This document shows positions 1-8,454 of a stretch of 9,985 nt of DNA, piece after piece. A model generated the notes under the pieces. It saw only the letters and a list, made by a program, of their open reading frames with translations, did not search any database and was not told the origin of the DNA. The translations under genes were made by a program, and so were the position numbers. This DNA is from Heliobacteriaceae bacterium (lineage in GTDB: Bacteria > Cyanobacteriota > Vampirovibrionia > Gastranaerophilales > Gastranaerophilaceae). The stretch lies in contig JAIRZW010000190.1 in the NCBI GenBank assembly GCA_031267015.1, positions 1-9,985 of the forward strand, in the 5' to 3' direction. Positions within the stretch are counted from its first letter, which is position 1. Each line of letters begins with the position of its first letter.

Positions 1-384
<384 letters not shown>

Positions 385-508
385 AAAGCGAAGTATCAAT
401 ACTTCGCAATTAGTTAAGATGATTAATTATAATCTTTATGCAATTTTCAGCGTACGAGGGTTGGCGCGGCATTTCGGTGTTTGTGCGAGACCCGTACCGG
501 TCCAAGTT
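385..508 (+). other. 23S-5S internal transcribed spacer with a perfect hairpin
   Basis: This spacer of about 125 nt separates 23S from 5S and contains no tRNA. Directly after the 23S end lies a perfect hairpin at 388-407: GCGAAGTA, loop TCAA, TACTTCGC. A second, imperfect stem pairs GTAC/GGGT (452-455, 458-461) with ACCC/GTAC (490-497) just before 5S. Such local stems are plausible RNase III or other processing sites in the pre-rRNA, but that role is inferred. Confidence 0.6.
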
Positions 509-626
509 TCTCGGTGACCAAGAGTGAGGAAACCACCCGTTCCCATCCCGAACACGGTCGTAAAGACTCACATCAGTGACAATACTTGGCGGGCCACCGC
601 CCGGAAAGATAACCCGTTGCCGAGGT
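509..626 (+). rRNA. rrf: 5S ribosomal RNA
   Basis: The segment contains the conserved 5S core ACCCGTTCCCATCCCGAACA at about 534-553 and a typical 3' part around ACTTGG and GTTGCCGAGG. The ends are set by helix I: CTCGGTGAC (510-518) pairs over nine positions, including two G-U pairs, with GTTGCCGAG (616-624). The resulting length of about 118 nt is normal. It is the last gene of the rRNA operon and is followed at once by an intrinsic terminator. Confidence 0.96.
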
Positions 627-636
627 CTATTTTAAG

Positions 637-672
637 AAGAGAGTCGAATTTATTAATTTGACTCTCTTTTTT
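637..672 (+). terminator. Rho-independent terminator of the rRNA operon
   Basis: A stem of about 14 bp (AAGAGAGTCGAATT at 637-650 with AATTTGACTCTCTT at 655-668, one G-T pair) and a 4-nt loop is followed by a T run reaching 672. It lies 11 nt after 5S. The end of its T run touches a consensus TTGACA (671-676) that may be the -35 box of the next transcription unit. Confidence 0.93.
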
Positions 673-701
673 GACAAAAAGGACTATCTTCAACTTATGA
701 T
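671..701 (+). promoter_or_regulatory. Possible promoter for the following two genes
   Basis: A perfect TTGACA (671-676) is followed by TATGAT (696-701), with a spacer of 19 bp, longer than ideal. The position, directly after the rRNA terminator and about 50 bp before the start at 751, is sensible. A small inverted repeat, CAACTT (691-696) and AAGTTG (703-708), overlaps the -10 region. This is a sequence match only. Confidence 0.35.
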
Positions 702-750
702 GAAGTTGTAATAAAACTCTTGTAAAAACATGCAAATAGAAAGGAATTAT

Positions 751-1320
751 ATGCTAGTACATAATATTACAGGTAATAACCTTACATTCCAAAGGAAGTT
801 TCCTAAGGGACACTTTTTTGTTCCATCCGGAAGAAGTGTTACGCCAAAAACGAAAATTATTCAGGAAATGCAAGTGAAACATTGCGGGCTTAACGACCCT
901 TCGACAGATTTATTTCTTGCGTCCTTACTTCGGAACGCCGAAAAAAGCGGTTTTCCATATAAACGTGATATATCACAGAGTCCAAGCGCCCTAAGAAAAA
1001 TGTGGGAAGAAACGACGAATACCGCTTATCCTAATAATTTGAGCTTGACAGTAAATGCGGAAAAAGACCTTTTAACTGTAGAAAACAGAGTATTGGATAA
1101 GCCGATATTAGGAACACGTATTTTTTCTATAACGGAAGGGAAAAAGCATGTCACATTGGGGGTGGGTGTTAATGATAAACTTCCTGAAATAAAATATGTG
1201 ACTGTATCTCATGATAAAGATTTAACAAAGAAAACATTTTACCCGAGCAGACCTCTGGATGATTCTGAGATAGATTTTATACAATACAGATTATGGGCGC
1301 TTTCTGCCGGTCTGCTCTAA
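751..1320 (+). CDS. Hypothetical protein, 189 aa, family not recognised
   Basis: I do not recognise this protein. It has no obvious signal peptide, long hydrophobic segment or metal-binding cysteine cluster, so it is probably cytoplasmic. The start at 751 is preferred over an in-frame ATG at 730, because AGAAAGGA ends 5 nt before it, whereas 730 has no ribosome binding site. The first third is basic; the last third (roughly residues 120-170) alternates hydrophobic and polar residues, suggesting beta structure. The next gene follows after 19 bp, so the two probably form one transcript. Base composition is more AT-rich than the chaperonin genes downstream, which may mean accessory DNA. Coding potential is supported by the unbroken length, the binding site and the neighbouring gene, not by homology. 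Confidence 0.75.
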   Translation: MLVHNITGNNLTFQRKFPKGHFFVPSGRSVTPKTKIIQEMQVKHCGLNDPSTDLFLASLLRNAEKSGFPYKRDISQSPSALRKMWEETTNTAYPNNLSLTVNAEKDLLTVENRVLDKPILGTRIFSITEGKKHVTLGVGVNDKLPEIKYVTVSHDKDLTKKTFYPSRPLDDSEIDFIQYRLWALSAGLL

Positions 1321-1339
1321 GAACATTAGGATTACAGAT

Positions 1340-1741
1340 ATGAAAACAGATAAAATCAACAGCATAAATTTCATGGCAAAAATGACATTGCCTGCGGAAA
1401 TTATTATACAAGCGGCGGCAGGAAAATCATTTACCCCCAATGCGTATTCAGGATTCCGGGATATTTGTAAACAGCTATATACACCGCCGATAATGATTCC
1501 CGGGCATGTCGGTTTTGCAAAATACGCATTTGCAGCAGGAAAGCAGATTGCGCAAAAATACAAAAACGTAGCTGAAGCCACAGATGAAATAATACGTTTA
1601 TACCAAGAAAATCCTAACATAAAGTCTGCTGAAGTAAATGATTACTTTCAAAAAAACATTATCCCGAAACTCGGCAAGGAAATGGAAATTGATGTAGAGC
1701 TTGAGAAGCCTAGTTTGCAGCAAATGGCGAAATTATTATAG
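1340..1741 (+). CDS. Hypothetical protein, 133 aa, second gene of a two-gene unit
   Basis: Not recognised as a characterised family. AGGA at 1328-1331 lies 8 nt before the ATG, and the gene follows the upstream hypothetical gene by 19 bp, so co-transcription is likely. The N-terminus (KINSINFMAK) resembles in style the short leaders of many small lineage-specific proteins in Gastranaerophilales, but this is an impression. The middle (about residues 60-105) is rich in Ala, Lys and Glu and predicted helical; the C-terminus is acidic and basic with no cysteines. No membrane segment is evident: the only hydrophobic run (residues 18-28, PAEIIIQAAAG) is too short. Function unknown. No clear terminator follows. 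Confidence 0.72.
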   Translation: MKTDKINSINFMAKMTLPAEIIIQAAAGKSFTPNAYSGFRDICKQLYTPPIMIPGHVGFAKYAFAAGKQIAQKYKNVAEATDEIIRLYQENPNIKSAEVNDYFQKNIIPKLGKEMEIDVELEKPSLQQMAKLL

Positions 1742-1774
1742 AGACAGGCATTAAAAGTATAGCCATATGCCTAA

Positions 1775-1803
1775 TGTACGATATGATATATGCATTCTAT
1801 AAT
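1775..1803 (+). promoter_or_regulatory. Possible promoter for the LuxR-type regulator gene
   Basis: A perfect TATAAT lies at 1798-1803, with TGTACG (1775-1780, 3 of 6 matches to the -35 consensus) 17 bp upstream, in an AT-rich 90-bp gap before the regulator. The -10 is convincing; the -35 is weak. Confidence 0.4.
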
Positions 1804-1831
1804 TTTGCCATAAGCTTTATGCGGAGGTATT

Positions 1832-2029
1832 ATGGAAAAGTTGACTGCAAGAGAGTGTGAGGTTTTGGATTTGATGAAACATGGATTTGATAATAATGAG
1901 ATTGCGAACATTGTTTTTATAAGTAAGCATACTGTGAAGGCTCATGTAACTTCTATTATAAGAAAATTTAATGCAAAAAACAGAACAAATGTTATTTATT
2001 TAGCACAGAAGAATGGTTTGATTGATTGA
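1832..2029 (+). CDS. Stand-alone LuxR/GerE-type HTH transcriptional regulator, 65 aa
   Basis: The whole protein is one LuxR-type (GerE-like) DNA-binding domain. It starts with LTARECEVLDLM, followed by NNEIANIVFISKHTVKAHVTSIIRKF, where the second part is the recognition helix, and then the usual fourth helix. There is no receiver, PAS or autoinducer domain, so its activity must be controlled by its level or by a partner; B. subtilis GerE is a known regulator with the same single-domain plan. A strong GGAGG (1823-1827) lies 4 nt before the ATG. A zinc-ribbon gene follows after 30 bp and may be co-transcribed. DNA binding is confident from the family; target genes cannot be read from the sequence. 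Confidence 0.92.
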   Translation: MEKLTARECEVLDLMKHGFDNNEIANIVFISKHTVKAHVTSIIRKFNAKNRTNVIYLAQKNGLID

Positions 2030-2059
2030 CTTTTGGTTCACGGACATTAAAGAACAAAT

Positions 2060-2431
2060 ATGATTATATTGGATTTGTTCAGAAAGAAGCGGGTTTGCCA
2101 ACATGCCAGAGTTACTCCTGACGCGGAGTTTGCGTATTGTCCGGATTGCGGCGAGCTTATTGAAAACCAGTGGTATTTGTCGCGCTGCGCATGCTGCGGA
2201 GTTAAGCTGAAATCCGTTATCAAAAACAACGAAATTGCGCCGGAAGAAAGATTTTGCCGGAATTGCGGTACGAGCGGGCATGTTATTGAAAGATTAGACA
2301 AAATAAACTTTATTGATATAAATTTTGCGGTTTTGCTTAAGGCTATTACGCCTTTTGGCGCAAAAAATTACACCCAGAGCTGGGTAGAACAGGAATACAG
2401 AGTGAATCCGAGGCTTATTGCGCATAGTTGA
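2060..2431 (+). CDS. Zinc-ribbon protein of unknown function, 123 aa
   Basis: Three cysteine knuckles are visible: CPDCG (C27, C30), CACCG (C43, C45, C46) and CRNCG (C66, C69), plus C13 near the N-terminus. C27/C30 with C43/C46 would make one zinc ribbon; the last pair may be half of a second, possibly completed by C13, H15 or H74. The C-terminal 45 residues lack cysteines and have a hydrophobic patch (INFAVLLKAITPF). The ribosome binding site is poor (only TAAAGAA upstream), so the start is less certain than the frame. The gene lies 30 bp after the LuxR-type regulator and is probably in the same transcript. It could act as a nucleic-acid or protein-interaction adaptor, but no function is shown. 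Confidence 0.75.
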   Translation: MIILDLFRKKRVCQHARVTPDAEFAYCPDCGELIENQWYLSRCACCGVKLKSVIKNNEIAPEERFCRNCGTSGHVIERLDKINFIDINFAVLLKAITPFGAKNYTQSWVEQEYRVNPRLIAHS

Positions 2432-2446
2432 GCATTTTGAATATTT

Positions 2447-2500
2447 AGAATTGTAACGTTTTGTGTGGGACTTGCAAAACTTTCGTGTTTTTGCTATCTT
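2447..2500 (+). promoter_or_regulatory. Promoter of the first prepilin-like gene with shared upstream element
   Basis: TTGCAA (2472-2477), a 17-bp spacer and TATCTT (2495-2500) form a good sigma-70-type promoter, with TG one base before the -10 (extended -10, TGCTATC at 2492-2498). An 11-nt element AGAATTGTAAC (2447-2457) lies upstream. The same element and the same TGCTATC occur at 5348-5358 and 5393-5399 before the second prepilin-like gene, with the same 34-nt distance between them. Confidence 0.7.
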
Positions 2501-2528
2501 TTAAATATAGCTAAACGGAGGGTTAAAT

Positions 2529-3155
2529 ATGAAAAACGCATTTACTTTAGCGGAGGTATTAATAACATTAGGAATTATCGGCGTAGTTGCGGCATTAACA
2601 ATGCCTGCGCTGATTGCAAACTATGAAAAACGCGTTACTGTTACAAAGGTGAAAAAAACTGTTAATCTTATATATAATGCAGTTCAAAAGGCATATGTGG
2701 ATAATGATAACAATTATTTTGATTCAACCTCCGGCAGTGCAGTTGATTTTTACAACTGGGTTGTGCCTCATTTGAAGATAATTAAGGCTTGTAAAAACCC
2801 TGCTGTTGACGGCAAATGCGGTCTGGATGTGGTAACTTGTGCACATGGACGCGATACGGGCTGTTCCACTGCGCATGCTCCGATTACTGCTCCGCGTGTG
2901 ATTCTTGCTGACGGAACAATTGTGTCATTTAGAAAAGACGGTCTAGGTATAGAAATAATGTTCGATATAGACGGACCTAAGGGTAAAAACCGCATGGGAT
3001 ATGATATATGGTCAGGATTGTCTTACAATAGTAATAGAGCTCAGGTTTTAGGTGCACCTGACGGCACAAGCAATGGCGGAAATTGTAAAACCGGTAATGG
3101 CGGCTATTGTCTGGGACAGCTTCAGGTAAATAACTGGGAAATCAACTGGCGCTGA
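2529..3155 (+). CDS. Type IV pilin / pseudopilin-like protein (prepilin N-terminus), 208 aa
   Basis: The N-terminus is a class III (prepilin) signal: a short basic leader MKNA, then FTLAEVLITLGIIGVVAALT, the hydrophobic helix that anchors pilins in the membrane before assembly. Prepilin peptidase should cut between A4 and F5, leaving Glu at mature position 5 as in canonical pilins; Ala instead of Gly at -1 is less usual. The globular part has six cysteines (88, 97, 104, 112, 186, 194), suggesting disulfides. It has a LADGT motif (126-130) and DIDGPKGKNRMGYDIW (146-161), an acidic, Gly-rich loop that may bind calcium as in GspG-type pseudopilins (inference). GGAGGG (2517-2522) lies 6 nt before the ATG. 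It is paralogous to the gene at 5421-6095. It could be a minor pilin, a competence or secretion pseudopilin, or a surface protein using this pathway. Confidence 0.88.
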   Translation: MKNAFTLAEVLITLGIIGVVAALTMPALIANYEKRVTVTKVKKTVNLIYNAVQKAYVDNDNNYFDSTSGSAVDFYNWVVPHLKIIKACKNPAVDGKCGLDVVTCAHGRDTGCSTAHAPITAPRVILADGTIVSFRKDGLGIEIMFDIDGPKGKNRMGYDIWSGLSYNSNRAQVLGAPDGTSNGGNCKTGNGGYCLGQLQVNNWEINWR

Positions 3156-3179
3156 AACATTAATTTTTCCTTAAGAGGA

Positions 3180-3208
3180 TTCAATATTCTGTTGGTTTGG
3201 GTTATAAT
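3180..3208 (+). promoter_or_regulatory. Promoter of groES-groEL
   Basis: A perfect TATAAT (3203-3208) lies 31 nt before the groES ATG; TTCAAT (3180-3185) at 17 bp spacing is a weak -35. No CIRCE inverted repeat (TTAGCACTC-N9-GAGTGCTAA) is seen in the 84-bp gap, so HrcA-type control is not supported by the sequence here. Confidence 0.55.
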
Positions 3209-3239
3209 CTTCTTGTGCACAGATTAAAGGAGAGGCATT

Positions 3240-3524
3240 ATGATTAAACCGTTAGGTGACAGAATTGTTATTAAAGTAATTGAGGACAACGAGCAGACTC
3301 AGGGCGGGATTTTTATTCCTGACAGCGCAAAAGAAAAGCCGCAAAAAGGCGAAGTTGTTGCGATTGGTATGGGCGAGTTGACCGAAAAAGGCGACAGAAA
3401 GCCGCTTGATGTTAAGGTTGGTGATGTTGTGCTTTATGCAAAATACGCAGGAACAGATGTTAAACTCGGCGATGACCTGTTTAAGATTCTTTCTGTGAAA
3501 GACGCACTAGGTATTTTAGAGTAA
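3240..3524 (+). CDS. groES: Co-chaperonin GroES (Hsp10)
   Basis: This is the 10-kDa lid of the GroEL chaperonin; seven copies cap the GroEL ring during ATP-driven protein folding in the cytoplasm. The 94-aa length is normal. It starts with the family signature PLGDRIVIKV. The mobile loop that contacts GroEL (about residues 16-33) contains QGGIFIPDSAKEKPQ, including the conserved GGI and IP positions. KGEVVAIG, VGDVVLYAKYAGTDVK and the C-terminal strand complete the fold. AAAGGAG (3226-3232) lies 7 nt before the ATG. groEL follows in the same direction, but 148 bp away because of a palindromic repeat, which is wider than the few tens of bases common in groESL operons. Confidence 0.98.
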   Translation: MIKPLGDRIVIKVIEDNEQTQGGIFIPDSAKEKPQKGEVVAIGMGELTEKGDRKPLDVKVGDVVLYAKYAGTDVKLGDDLFKILSVKDALGILE

Positions 3525-3527
3525 CGC

Positions 3528-3641
3528 GTCATTGCGAGCGGCCAACAGCGGTTGGGCTGGCGGTCGCCCCGGGTCAAGCCCGGGGCAGGCTGCAAGGCAA
3601 TCCAGTCTGGATTGCTTCGTCGCTGAGCTCCTCGCAATGAC
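3528..3641 (+). repeat. 114-bp nested palindromic dispersed repeat between groES and groEL
   Basis: The ends are perfect 11-bp inverted repeats: GTCATTGCGAG (3528-3538) and CTCGCAATGAC (3631-3641). Inside are three hairpins: CCAAC/GTTGG (3542-3546, 3551-3555), GCCCCGGG/CCCGGGGC (3566-3573, 3579-3586) and GCAATCCAG/CTGGATTGC (3597-3605, 3607-3615). Sequences of this kind, whose reverse strand reads SLRGAQRRSNP, are, as I recall, dispersed in many unrelated bacterial genomes. The element starts 4 bp after the groES stop, and no target-site duplication is visible. It has no gene of its own and would be a non-autonomous or REP/MITE-like element. In RNA it would fold strongly within the groESL transcript. 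The strand is nominal. Confidence 0.88.
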
Positions 3642-3654
3642 ATATTGATTTTAA

Positions 3655-5313
<1,659 letters not shown>

Positions 5314-5317
5314 GATT

Positions 5318-5343
5318 AAGGGGCCGGATTCCGGCCCCTTTTT
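5318..5343 (+). terminator. Rho-independent terminator after groEL
   Basis: A perfect 10-bp stem AAGGGGCCGG (5318-5327) with CCGGCCCCTT (5331-5340), a 3-nt loop ATT and a run of five T (5339-5343). It lies 5 nt after the groEL stop, ending the groESL transcript and separating it from the next prepilin-like gene. Confidence 0.95.
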
Positions 5344-5347
5344 GTTG

Positions 5348-5401
5348 AGAATTGTAACAAAATGCGCTGGTGTAGACAAATAGTAAAATCTGTGCTATCC
5401 T
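5348..5401 (+). promoter_or_regulatory. Promoter of the second prepilin-like gene with shared upstream element
   Basis: TAGACA (5373-5378), a 17-bp spacer and TATCCT (5396-5401), with TG one base before the -10 (TGCTATC at 5393-5399). The 11-nt AGAATTGTAAC (5348-5358) lies 14 nt upstream of the -35. Motifs and spacings match those before the first prepilin-like gene exactly, while the bases in between are mostly different. Confidence 0.7.
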
Positions 5402-5420
5402 TTGAAAAGGAGAAATACAG

Positions 5421-6095
5421 ATGAAAAAACACGCGTTTACGCTCGCAGAAGTGTTAATAACTTTAGGAATTATAGGTGTTGCTGCCGCTCTTACTTTGCC
5501 TGTTTTAATTCAAAAACAAAACGATGCCGCAAGAATTGCTGCATTGAAAAAAGCTTATTCCGTGCTGTCTCAGGCTTTGCAAAGAGCTGTTGCTGATAAC
5601 GGAGAATACCAAAATTGGGATAATACTTTGAACACCTGGCAAAAATCAAAAGGGTGGTATTCTAACTATTTGAAGCCTTATTTGAAAGTAATAAAAGAAT
5701 GCGATAATACCACAGGATGCTGGGCTAAAGGATATACAAAGACTTTAAGCGGCGGGACTGCGGGTACGGATTCCGTAGGAACAGGACTTGCTAATTTCAA
5801 CTTTGTACTGGCTGACGGTATGTATATAAATATGGATTCATATGCTAATACAGTTGCTTACAGCAGGTTTGGGGTTAATACTAATCTTGACCGTACTTTG
5901 GGGATTTTTGCCGATGTTAACGGAGATAAAGGACCCAATCAAATCGGAAGAGATATTTTTGCATTTGTTTTTAATGAGAAAGGATTAATCCCTGCCGGTA
6001 CGGATAATGATTCGGCAAACTGTATAACTATAACAAACGGTACAGGATATGACTGTACTGCAAAGGTTTTGAGTGAAGGCCGGATTGATTATTGA
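5421..6095 (+). CDS. Type IV pilin / pseudopilin-like protein (prepilin N-terminus), 224 aa
   Basis: A short leader MKKHA precedes FTLAEVLITLGIIGVAAALT, the prepilin peptidase site (A5|F6) with Glu at mature position 5 and the hydrophobic anchor helix. The rest is exported globular protein. Features shared with the paralogue at 2529-3155 are a Cys after LKVIKE (C94), an ADGM loop (131-134), the acidic Gly-rich DVNGDKGPNQIGRDIF (165-180) and a C-terminal Cys pair (C201, C212). Sequence between these points is largely different, so the duplication is not recent. AAGGAG (5407-5412) lies 8 nt before the ATG. The gene is a single-gene unit between the groEL terminator and a convergent GNAT gene, whose stop it overlaps by 7 bp. 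It could be a minor pilin or a pseudopilin. Confidence 0.88.
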   Translation: MKKHAFTLAEVLITLGIIGVAAALTLPVLIQKQNDAARIAALKKAYSVLSQALQRAVADNGEYQNWDNTLNTWQKSKGWYSNYLKPYLKVIKECDNTTGCWAKGYTKTLSGGTAGTDSVGTGLANFNFVLADGMYINMDSYANTVAYSRFGVNTNLDRTLGIFADVNGDKGPNQIGRDIFAFVFNEKGLIPAGTDNDSANCITITNGTGYDCTAKVLSEGRIDY

Positions 6096-6568
6096 TACCC
6101 CTTCAAAGTCTTAAGTAGTTTTTGGGCTTTGGCCTCAATCAGGAAGTAGCGCTGTTTTTTGAACCCCAGTTTTTTGTACATTTTCATCGGGTTTCCGTCG
6201 TAGCTGTCAAAAGTCGTTGCTTCAACAGTGGTAATATTATATTTTGACACGGCTTCCTCAAGCAGTTTTAAGCCTAAATGTTTTGAAAGCCCTTTGCCCT
6301 GATACGCAAAATCTATCAAAAGCTCCTCGCATATAAGATGGTTTCCGTCTGCCCAGGGTTTTATGCGGCCGAATGTGTATCCGGCAATATTTTCTTCGTG
6401 CAAAAGCACGAAAAACAAATCCGGCTGCAGTTTGTAATTATACTCAATAAAAGCCAGAGCAGTTTCGTCAGTCCAAGGCTCATTGTCAAGAAAATGCGCG
6501 TAAACCCGCTTTTGGATTTCGGCAATGCGCGGCAGCATTGCTTTTTCTACTGTGATTACTTTATTCAT
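6089..6568 (-). CDS. GNAT-family N-acetyltransferase, 159 aa
   Basis: The fold is that of GCN5-related acetyltransferases, which move the acetyl group of acetyl-CoA to an amine. The pyrophosphate-binding motif is [11 protein letters not shown] (89-99, Q-x-x-G-x-G/A pattern with Leu). It follows the beta-4 strand [10 protein letters not shown], and [14 protein letters not shown] (126-139) is the typical C-terminal motif. The substrate is unknown. The ATG lies inside the end of cysK, overlapping its stop by 8 bp, with GGAGGG just upstream inside cysK, so translation is coupled. It is the last gene of the hydE-cysK-GNAT operon. A serine O-acetyltransferase role is unlikely, since that enzyme (CysE) is a hexapeptide-repeat protein rather than a GNAT. 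Confidence 0.9.
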   Translation of the reverse strand: MNKVITVEKAMLPRIAEIQKRVYAHFLDNEPWTDETALAFIEYNYKLQPDLFFVLLHEENIAGYTFGRIKPWADGNHLICEELLIDFAYQGKGLSKHLGLKLLEEAVSKYNITTVEATTFDSYDGNPMKMYKKLGFKKQRYFLIEAKAQKLLKTLKGYQ

Positions 6569-7472
6569 ATAACCCTCCGCTTAAGTAACGTTCACCTGTA
6601 TCGGGTAAAATTACCACAATACATTTGCCCCTGTTTTCCGGCCGCTTTGAAAGCTCAAGTGCGGCAGACATGGCGGCTCCGGATGAAATTCCGCATAAAA
6701 TACCTTCTTCTTTTGCCAGACGGCGCGCGGTTTCAAATGCAGCTTCGTTTTCCACGTCTATAACTTCATCAACAACGCCTGCGTCGTAAATTTCAGGTAC
6801 AAAGTTCGCGCCGATTCCCTGAATCTTGTGCGGCCCGGCATGGCCTTCGGTTAGCAAAGGCGAGGCTTTTGGCTCGACCGCGACGATTTTTGCGTCAGGT
6901 TTGCGGGCTTTGAGGAATTTCCCAACGCCCGAAATCGTTCCGCCTGTGCCTACGCCGGCTACGAAAATATCTACTTTGCCTTCCGTGTCTTCCCAAATCT
7001 CTTGCGCTGTTGTAAGCCTGTGAATCTCAGGGTTTGCAGGGTTCTTAAATTGCTGGGGAATGAACGAGTTTTTGATTTGTGCGTGAAGTTCGTTTGCTTT
7101 ATCGACTGTGCCCTGCATGCCTTTGGCGCCTTCTGTCAGGATTAGTTCAGCGCCATAGGCCTTCAAAATCGCGCGGCGCTCTAAACTCATTGTTTCCGGC
7201 ATGGTTAAAATCAGCTTGTAACCTTTAATTGCACAAATCATGGCCAGCGCGATTCCGGTGTTGCCGCTTGTTGGTTCGATTATTGTTGTGTGGGCATTGA
7301 TAAGCCCGGCTTCTTCCGCGCACTTAATCATGTTTGACGCTGCACGGTCTTTGACTGAGCCGCCGGGGTTAAAGCTTTCCAATTTTGCGGCAATAACTGC
7401 GCTGCCGCTATTAATTTTGTTAATCTTAACCAGCGGAGTGCCGCCGATTAGTTCTGATAAGTTGTTATACAT
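6561..7472 (-). CDS. cysK: Cysteine synthase A (O-acetylserine sulfhydrylase)
   Basis: This PLP enzyme makes L-cysteine from O-acetylserine and sulfide in the cytoplasm. The length of 303 aa is normal. The Schiff-base lysine is K41 in [15 protein letters not shown] (68-73) binds the substrate carboxylate. GTGGT (175-179) is the phosphate-binding loop. GISSGAA (261-267) holds the Ser that contacts the pyridine nitrogen. The tail PDTGERYLS is typical. AGGAG lies 8 nt before the ATG, inside the end of hydE, and start and stop overlap by 8 bp, so the gene is translationally coupled to hydE. The downstream GNAT gene overlaps in the same way. A cystathionine beta-synthase-like or CysM role cannot be excluded from sequence alone, but the motifs fit CysK best. 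Confidence 0.96.
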   Translation of the reverse strand: MYNNLSELIGGTPLVKINKINSGSAVIAAKLESFNPGGSVKDRAASNMIKCAEEAGLINAHTTIIEPTSGNTGIALAMICAIKGYKLILTMPETMSLERRAILKAYGAELILTEGAKGMQGTVDKANELHAQIKNSFIPQQFKNPANPEIHRLTTAQEIWEDTEGKVDIFVAGVGTGGTISGVGKFLKARKPDAKIVAVEPKASPLLTEGHAGPHKIQGIGANFVPEIYDAGVVDEVIDVENEAAFETARRLAKEEGILCGISSGAAMSAALELSKRPENRGKCIVVILPDTGERYLSGGLYE

Positions 7473-8454
7473 TTGCTTTTCTCCTAAACCCTTTCCCTTC
7501 TGAAACTGTTCTTCCGATTGAGTGAATTTTACCGCTTATGCAGCCGCGGCATTTTGCGGGCGTGTCGTTGATACAGATTTTGCCCGGATAAAGTTCGTAC
7601 TTCCGGCGGTAATCACCTTCGGTGACGTTTGGCATGACTACGTTTGCGCCGCTTTGCAAAGCTATGAGCCGCCCGTTCGGGTTAAGCGTTTCCATTGCGG
7701 TCGTTGCCGGGATGTTTATGTCCGGCAGAATCAGCCGTGTAACGGCCATTACTTTTAATGCTAATTCAAAACTCCCGCCCGGCGCGTCAGCCAGCGGGGT
7801 ATCTTTGTGCGGAATAAACGGCCCGATTCCTATCATGTCCGCGCCGAGTTCCTTGAAAAACAAAATGTCATTGGCAAGAGATTCGATTGTTTGGCCCGGA
7901 AGCCCCACAAGACACCCGGTTCCAACCTCATAGCCTGCTGATTTTATGTCATAAAGGCATTGTTTGCGTTTTTCTAGGCTCATGTGCGGGTGCATTTGTT
8001 TATAAAGCTCCTCGTCAGTGGTTTCAATTCTGAGCAAAAACCTGTCAGCACCTGCGTCTTTAAGCATTTTGTATTCGTCAGGGGAGCGTTCGCCAATACT
8101 TAGGGTTATTGCTATGCCGGTTGAGGGTTTGATTTTTTTTATTATGTCCGCGAGTATTTCCGCTGTAAAATACCCGTCCTCGCCGGATTGCATGACAAGG
8201 GTTTTGTAGCCGTAATCAATCGCTTTTTGCGCAAAGTCAAGGATTTCTTCTTTTGAAAGCCGGTAGCGTTCAACGTTTTTATTGCTGCTGCGGATTCCGC
8301 AATACAGGCAGTCGCGTTTGCAGATGTTTGAAAACTCAATCAGGCCGCGTAAATGCACTTCGTCGCCAACGTATTTTTTCCGAACCTCGTCAGCGGCTTT
8401 GAAAAGCTCTGCGCCGTCGCTTTTGAGAAGTGATATAATTTCCTGCTTGTTCAT
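7465..8454 (-). CDS. hydE: [FeFe] hydrogenase H-cluster radical SAM maturase HydE
   Basis: HydE is a radical S-adenosylmethionine enzyme that, with HydG and HydF, builds the di-iron part of the H-cluster of [FeFe] hydrogenases. The SAM-cluster motif is C45-x3-C49-x2-C52 (CKRDCLYC). [31 protein letters not shown] and [14 protein letters not shown] follow in the order found in Thermotoga HydE. The C-terminal cysteines C294-x7-C302-x2-C305 keep the spacing of the optional second cluster. The start at 8454 (MNKQ, 329 aa) is preferred over one 15 codons upstream, which would run into the divergent gene and has no binding site. No Shine-Dalgarno is seen; a TATAAT ends 6 nt before the ATG, suggesting a leaderless message. 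hydF, hydG and the hydrogenase are not in this window. BioB or PylB are less likely given the full match. Confidence 0.93.
   Translation of the reverse strand: MNKQEIISLLKSDGAELFKAADEVRKKYVGDEVHLRGLIEFSNICKRDCLYCGIRSSNKNVERYRLSKEEILDFAQKAIDYGYKTLVMQSGEDGYFTAEILADIIKKIKPSTGIAITLSIGERSPDEYKMLKDAGADRFLLRIETTDEELYKQMHPHMSLEKRKQCLYDIKSAGYEVGTGCLVGLPGQTIESLANDILFFKELGADMIGIGPFIPHKDTPLADAPGGSFELALKVMAVTRLILPDINIPATTAMETLNPNGRLIALQSGANVVMPNVTEGDYRRKYELYPGKICINDTPAKCRGCISGKIHSIGRTVSEGKGFRRKANV

Noticed and set aside
385..508. A tRNA gene in the 23S-5S spacer
   Set aside because: No cloverleaf with a GTTCGA-type T-loop or a CCA end can be drawn; only simple stems are present.
637..672. The hairpin after 5S as a mobile palindrome
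   Set aside because: It has the stem, short loop and T run of an ordinary intrinsic terminator at the expected place.
1291..1620. Minus-strand reading frame of 109 aa with hydrophobic stretches
   Set aside because: It is opposite the 133-aa hypothetical gene, lacks a good ribosome binding site, and the plus-strand gene has better spacing, signal and operon context.
2000..2301. Two minus-strand reading frames opposite the zinc-ribbon gene
   Set aside because: The plus strand shows ordered CxxC motifs, which are real protein signals; the reverse frames have none.
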